Source of the DNA: CALLVY01 sp937899855
GTDB lineage: Bacteria; Bacteroidota; Bacteroidia; Chitinophagales; Saprospiraceae
DNA length: 19,983 bases
Assembly: GCA_039820405.1 (NCBI GenBank)
Contig: JBCBQC010000110.1
Location: forward strand, 1-19,983
Direction: 5' to 3'
Below, piece after piece: positions 16,602-19,983 of the stretch. A program made the translations under genes and the position numbers. A model generated the notes under the pieces. The model saw only the letters and a list, made by a program, of their open reading frames with translations. It ran no database searches and was not told the DNA's origin. The stretch's first letter is position 1, and each line of letters opens with the position of its first letter.

Positions 16602-17823
16602 GTCGAAGCATCCAAAAGGATTGGGAGACAAGCTCCGCGAGACGCAGGAATTTGACTTCCGGGAAAATGATTGGGGGGAGTTGGCGAACCGGCTGGCCAT
16701 CGATCGGGCCGCCGCTACTCCCGGCCGCCGGTGGGGTCGCTACGTCATGATGGGGCTCCTCTTACTGCTCCTGGGCCTCCTGCTCTGGCAAAATGTCCTC
16801 CTCCACAACAACGAGGACCAATTGGAGCAATTGCACGGCCAGATCGACGGCCTCCACGCCCAATTGCGGGCCGCCACCGCCGTCACACCCTGCGATACCG
16901 TCTACCTGCCCGTCCGCCCCGCGGTGGCCTTACCCAGCCTCCCCACCCCAGCATTGACCCCGGTCCGCCGACCGTCCCCACCCATCGCCCGGGTCGCCGA
17001 GCCCAAGCCTACGGATCCACTGCCCCTCACCGGGGGCACAGTCGACCGCCCGAGCCCTTCTGTCCGCTTTGGCGCCCTCCTCCCCACCTTCGAAGCCCCG
17101 TCGGGTGGATGGAGCCTACTGGCCCAATCCCCCCTCCCCCCGGAGACCAAAACGCCGATTGACTCCCTAGCCTCCGCAGAGCTGCCTCGGCGCATTCCCG
17201 GTCCTCTAAAAGACCTACTTTCCAGCGGCTACTCGATCCCGCGCCCCTGGGAAATCGGGCTGACCGCCTCCTGGAAGCGGGCCGCCTGCCGCACTTGCCA
17301 ACCCGCGTCCAATGTAGACTTTGGCGTCCAGCTCAGCTACCGGGCACACCGCTGGGTGAAGTTGCGCCTCCGCTACGATGTGCACAACTTTCGGGAAGTC
17401 TACGAAGGAGACCACAGCGCCGTTCCCTTCGTACTTTCCCAATCCCTGGAAAGCGAAGAGCTGCGCTTTCAACGGGTAGCGGTACAAACCCGTTTTTCGC
17501 AAATCGCCCTGGGGGCCAGTCTTCGCTTACCGTTTGAGATCGAAGTGGGTGGTGCCCTGTTGTTCCACCACCGACTGACGCGCGAAGGCAGCCTGACCGT
17601 CTTCACCCCGCTGAACGAGCGGCGAACCGCTCCCGAGCAGTCCATCCAAAACGGGCTGACTTTTGAAAACGGGGAAATCTACCTCGGCAAATCCTTCGGG
17701 ATCAAACCCCGCTGGCGCATCCCCATCGAAGTCTTTTATCGGGGGCGGTTGCGCAATGCCAGCGACCATACCTTGCCTCCCATGTGGGGGTTGCGAACGG
17801 GTCTGCAAGTGAGTTTTCGCTAA
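16594..17823 (+). CDS. Membrane partner of the ECF sigma factor: one TM helix, proline-rich linker, barrel-like C terminus
   Basis: I do not recognise a named family for the whole 409-residue protein. Residues 1-50 are soluble and charged, with FDFRENDWGELANRLAI (about 20-36), a possible sigma-binding segment. Residues 51-67 (VMMGLLLLLLGLLLWQN) form one TM helix. Residues 72-94 look like a short coiled coil. Residues about 105-215 are rich in Pro with little predicted structure. Residues about 218-409 show alternating strands (LRLRYDVHNF, ALGASLRLPFEIEVGGALLF, GLRTGLQVSFR) like a small outer-membrane barrel, ending VSFR. It overlaps the sigma gene by 8 nt. I infer an anti-sigma-like protein whose periplasmic and barrel parts sense the outer membrane; the barrel could also be a periplasmic beta-domain. 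No N-terminal signal peptide is seen. Confidence 0.7.
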   Translation: MAESKHPKGLGDKLRETQEFDFRENDWGELANRLAIDRAAATPGRRWGRYVMMGLLLLLLGLLLWQNVLLHNNEDQLEQLHGQIDGLHAQLRAATAVTPCDTVYLPVRPAVALPSLPTPALTPVRRPSPPIARVAEPKPTDPLPLTGGTVDRPSPSVRFGALLPTFEAPSGGWSLLAQSPLPPETKTPIDSLASAELPRRIPGPLKDLLSSGYSIPRPWEIGLTASWKRAACRTCQPASNVDFGVQLSYRAHRWVKLRLRYDVHNFREVYEGDHSAVPFVLSQSLESEELRFQRVAVQTRFSQIALGASLRLPFEIEVGGALLFHHRLTREGSLTVFTPLNERRTAPEQSIQNGLTFENGEIYLGKSFGIKPRWRIPIEVFYRGRLRNASDHTLPPMWGLRTGLQVSFR

Positions 17824-18042
17824 GGCAGCCCCATCCGCCCGGCCCCCTCATTTTCGCTCGGTTCAAAAGGTATAAAACTATGAAAATGTTCTTTTCGCTA
17901 CTGGGCTGCCCAACTTTATCCCGGTGGCTTGGGGGCTAGTTGGCGGAGGGGGCGGGGCTTGGCTTGGGTTTGGTGCAACAATTGCAGTAGTAGTGGGGGC
18001 GATGCTGGTAAAATTGAGGGCATTGCCTTAAATTGGCAGCTT

Positions 18043-18585
18043 ATGGAAGCGCACAAGTGTATTCAGCAAACGATTCAGTGGGTCAAAGCGGTGGTGATCA
18101 AACACAACTTTTGCCCCTTTGCCGCGGCGGAGCTGTTGCGACGGCGGGTGCGCTACGGCGTGGGCGAAGGCCAGAATGCCGAGGCCCATCTGGCGCTCCT
18201 GGCCCGGGAGTGGAAGCACCTCGACCAGCAGGCCGATACCGCCACCACCCTCTTGGTCTTTCCCGAGGCCTACCCCGACTTTGCGGACTACCTCGATTTT
18301 GTGGGTTGGGCCGAGGCCCTGCTGCGCTCGCTCGACTACGAAGGTATCTACCAACTGGCCAGCTTCCATCCCGATTACCGCTTTGCGGGAGCCGAACCCG
18401 AAGACCCCGCCAACTACACCAACCGCTCGCCCTACCCCATGCTCCACATCCTCCGGGAGGCCCAGCTGGAGCGGGTCCTGGCCGCGTACCACGATCCCGA
18501 AGGCATCCCGCTGCGCAACATCGACCTGGCCCGTAGCCTGGGGCTGGAGCTCATGCGGGAGGAGCGCCGGCGAAGTATGGAGTGA
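18043..18585 (+). CDS. DUF1415 family protein
   Basis: The ATG at 18043 gives 180 residues starting MEAHKCIQQTIQWVKAVVI, which matches the family's start; the frame stays open upstream only from a TTG at 17929 through unrelated sequence. Family motifs seen are HNFCPFA (21-27), TTLLVFPEAYPDFADYLDF (68-86), YQLASFHPDYRFAG (103-116) and NYTNRSPYPMLHILRE (124-139). The conserved Cys, His and Arg positions suggest an enzyme or metal/ligand-binding protein, but the family's function is not established. It is soluble and probably cytoplasmic. The last 20 residues are Arg/Glu-rich. The 219 nt before it and 85 nt after it suggest a separate transcription unit. Confidence 0.88.
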   Translation: MEAHKCIQQTIQWVKAVVIKHNFCPFAAAELLRRRVRYGVGEGQNAEAHLALLAREWKHLDQQADTATTLLVFPEAYPDFADYLDFVGWAEALLRSLDYEGIYQLASFHPDYRFAGAEPEDPANYTNRSPYPMLHILREAQLERVLAAYHDPEGIPLRNIDLARSLGLELMREERRRSME

Positions 18586-18670
18586 AGACTTGACCTAAAA
18601 TTTTCATTTATTTTTCGCGCCGATTAAACCCCCAGCCCTGCTCGCAGTCAAAGCCCCAAATCGAAACCAT

Positions 18671-19978
18671 ATGAAAGCTTGTCTACTCCCCTTGGCGGTG
18701 ATGTGGAGCTTTACCCTGACGCCCCTACTCGCCCAAGACCCCCTCTATTTTCCACCGACCAGCGGTTCCGATTGGGCCGGTACCTCGCCCGAGGAGCTCG
18801 GATGGTGTACCGAAGAGCTGCCCGCCTTTTACGATTTCCTCGACCAGACCAATACCAAGGCCTTCATCGCCTTACAAGACGGTAAGATCGTGCTGGAGCG
18901 GTACTTTGACGACTTTACGCAGGACAGCATCTGGTACTGGGCTTCGGCGGGTAAGAGTCTGACCGCCCTGCTGGTAGGTGTGGCCCAGGCGGAGGGGCTG
19001 TTGTCCATCGACTCCGCCACGGCGGATTACCTGGGGCAGGGCTGGACCAGCCTAGCTTCCGAACGGGAGCGGGCCATTCGCGTCTTTCACCAGTTGACGA
19101 TGACGACCGGATTGGACGATCAGAATTTTGACTGTACCGATCCCGAATGCTTGATTTTTCGGGAGGAGCCCGGTGCGCGCTGGGCTTATCACAATGCGCC
19201 TTACACCCTCCTGACCCGCGTCATTGAGGCGGCTAGTGGGCAGTCGATCAACGGCTTTCTCACGTCCCAACTCAAGGCCATCACCGGCATGAAGGGGGCT
19301 TATCTCAACATTGGTTTTAACCGCATTTACTTTAGCGACGCCCGTAGCTTTGCCCGCTTTGGCCTGCTGATGCTCAACGGTGGCCGCTGGGCGGACCGCA
19401 CGGTGCTGGCGGACAGCAGCTACTTTCGACAAATGATGGAGCCCTCCCAAATGCTCAACCCCGCCTACGGCTACCTGTGGTGGCTCCACGGCTCGGCGTA
19501 CCACCGCTTGCCCGGCCTGCCCTTTGACCTCAACGGACCGATCAGCCCCGGCACGCCCGACGATGCCTACTCGGCCATCGGCAGGGACGGACAAATCCTC
19601 AGTGTGGTGCCCAGTGAGGGCTTGGTTTGGATTCGGATGGGCGAGGCGCCCAGCGATGATGGGCTCGTCCCCACGACCTTCCACACCGACATTTGGGAAG
19701 CCTTGGAGGCGGTGCGTTGTCCGACCGTTAGCCCGCTGACCGAGACCGACGCTGCGAACTGGACGGTATTCCCCAATCCCACGACGGGGCCCCTGACGAT
19801 TAGGGGAAAACAACTGGGGGAGGACCTGGAGATCGAGGTTTGGAACCGCCAGGGGCAATTGCGCTGGCGAGGCACCGAACGCGGGTCGTTTTCCATTCAC
19901 GGCCTGGCTCCGGGGCCCTACTGGCTGCGCTTGCGCAGTAGCACCGAGGAGCGCGGATTTATGATCCAAAAAATGTAA
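18671..19978 (+). CDS. Secreted beta-lactamase-family serine hydrolase (class C/esterase type) with T9SS type A sorting domain
   Basis: The 435 residues start with a signal peptide (KACLLPLAVMWSFTLTPLLAQ, cleavage near 21). The catalytic domain (about 40-350) has the SxxK motif S92-A-G-K95 in YWASAGKSL and the YxN motif Y173-H-N175 in WAYHNAPYTLL. SAIGRDGQ (301-308) lies where the third motif of this fold is expected, in place of KTG. Such proteins are more often esterases, peptidases or amide hydrolases than true beta-lactamases; the substrate is not readable here. Residues about 364-435 (WTVFPNPTTGPLTIRG ... LAPGPYWLRL ... GFMIQKM) are a typical T9SS type A sorting domain. The product should therefore cross the outer membrane through T9SS and be released or anchored at the surface. 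The complete gene ends 5 nt before the window edge. Confidence 0.93.
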   Translation: MKACLLPLAVMWSFTLTPLLAQDPLYFPPTSGSDWAGTSPEELGWCTEELPAFYDFLDQTNTKAFIALQDGKIVLERYFDDFTQDSIWYWASAGKSLTALLVGVAQAEGLLSIDSATADYLGQGWTSLASERERAIRVFHQLTMTTGLDDQNFDCTDPECLIFREEPGARWAYHNAPYTLLTRVIEAASGQSINGFLTSQLKAITGMKGAYLNIGFNRIYFSDARSFARFGLLMLNGGRWADRTVLADSSYFRQMMEPSQMLNPAYGYLWWLHGSAYHRLPGLPFDLNGPISPGTPDDAYSAIGRDGQILSVVPSEGLVWIRMGEAPSDDGLVPTTFHTDIWEALEAVRCPTVSPLTETDAANWTVFPNPTTGPLTIRGKQLGEDLEIEVWNRQGQLRWRGTERGSFSIHGLAPGPYWLRLRSSTEERGFMIQKM

Positions 19979-19983
19979 CCGCC

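Noticed and set aside
17880..17939. Small frame of 19 codons (MKMFFSLLGC...) before the DUF1415 gene
   Set aside because: It is very short, has no supporting homology, and random frames of this size are expected; I cannot support it as a leader peptide.

Overview
The window looks like chromosomal DNA from a GC-rich member of the Bacteroidota, most likely the Saprospiria (Lewinella-like). The lineage call is an inference. It rests on a surface protein built from tandem Ig/PKD-like and DUF11-like modules, a serine hydrolase ending in a type IX secretion (T9SS) type A sorting domain, a CarboxypepD_reg/plug/barrel outer-membrane protein, LytS/LytTR-type regulators, an ECF sigma factor with an overlapping membrane partner, and upstream sequences resembling the Bacteroidota promoter (TTTG, about 20 nt, TAnnTTTG) in place of Shine-Dalgarno sites.

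Layout. Positions 1-8083 (minus) hold one uninterrupted frame that runs off the left edge: 2694 visible codons of a secreted giant protein. It has a signal peptide, eight DUF11/D2-like modules each about 155 residues long, then 15 Ig/PKD-like modules averaging about 86 residues. In the distal part two Ig subtypes alternate with a super-period of about 171 residues. Positions 8363-10095 (minus) hold a LytTR response regulator and its 4-TM histidine kinase, overlapping by ATGA. Facing away from the kinase is an outer-membrane beta-barrel protein (10298-12685, plus). A second LytTR regulator (12695-13441, minus) converges on it with a 9-nt gap, and its receiver domain has lost the phosphoacceptor Asp. 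After a 523-nt non-coding stretch comes a plus-strand block: a subtilisin-like S8 peptidase with no signal peptide and a lamin-tail-like C terminus (13965-15983); an ECF sigma factor (16047-16601) overlapping by 8 nt a one-TM protein with a proline-rich linker and a barrel-like C terminus (16594-17823); a DUF1415 protein (18043-18585); and a beta-lactamase-family hydrolase carrying a T9SS tail (18671-19978).

How the genes may work together (inference). The theme is the cell envelope. There is a giant surface protein, an outer-membrane barrel, a T9SS-exported hydrolase, and three regulatory units placed beside them: a LytS/LytT pair, an orphan LytTR regulator, and a sigma factor with a membrane partner. 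The strongest candidate for an undescribed arrangement is the sigma-linked protein at 16594-17823. Its sequence suggests one chain running from the cytoplasm through the inner membrane and periplasm to an outer-membrane barrel. No RNA genes, CRISPR arrays, insertion sequences or phage genes were seen.
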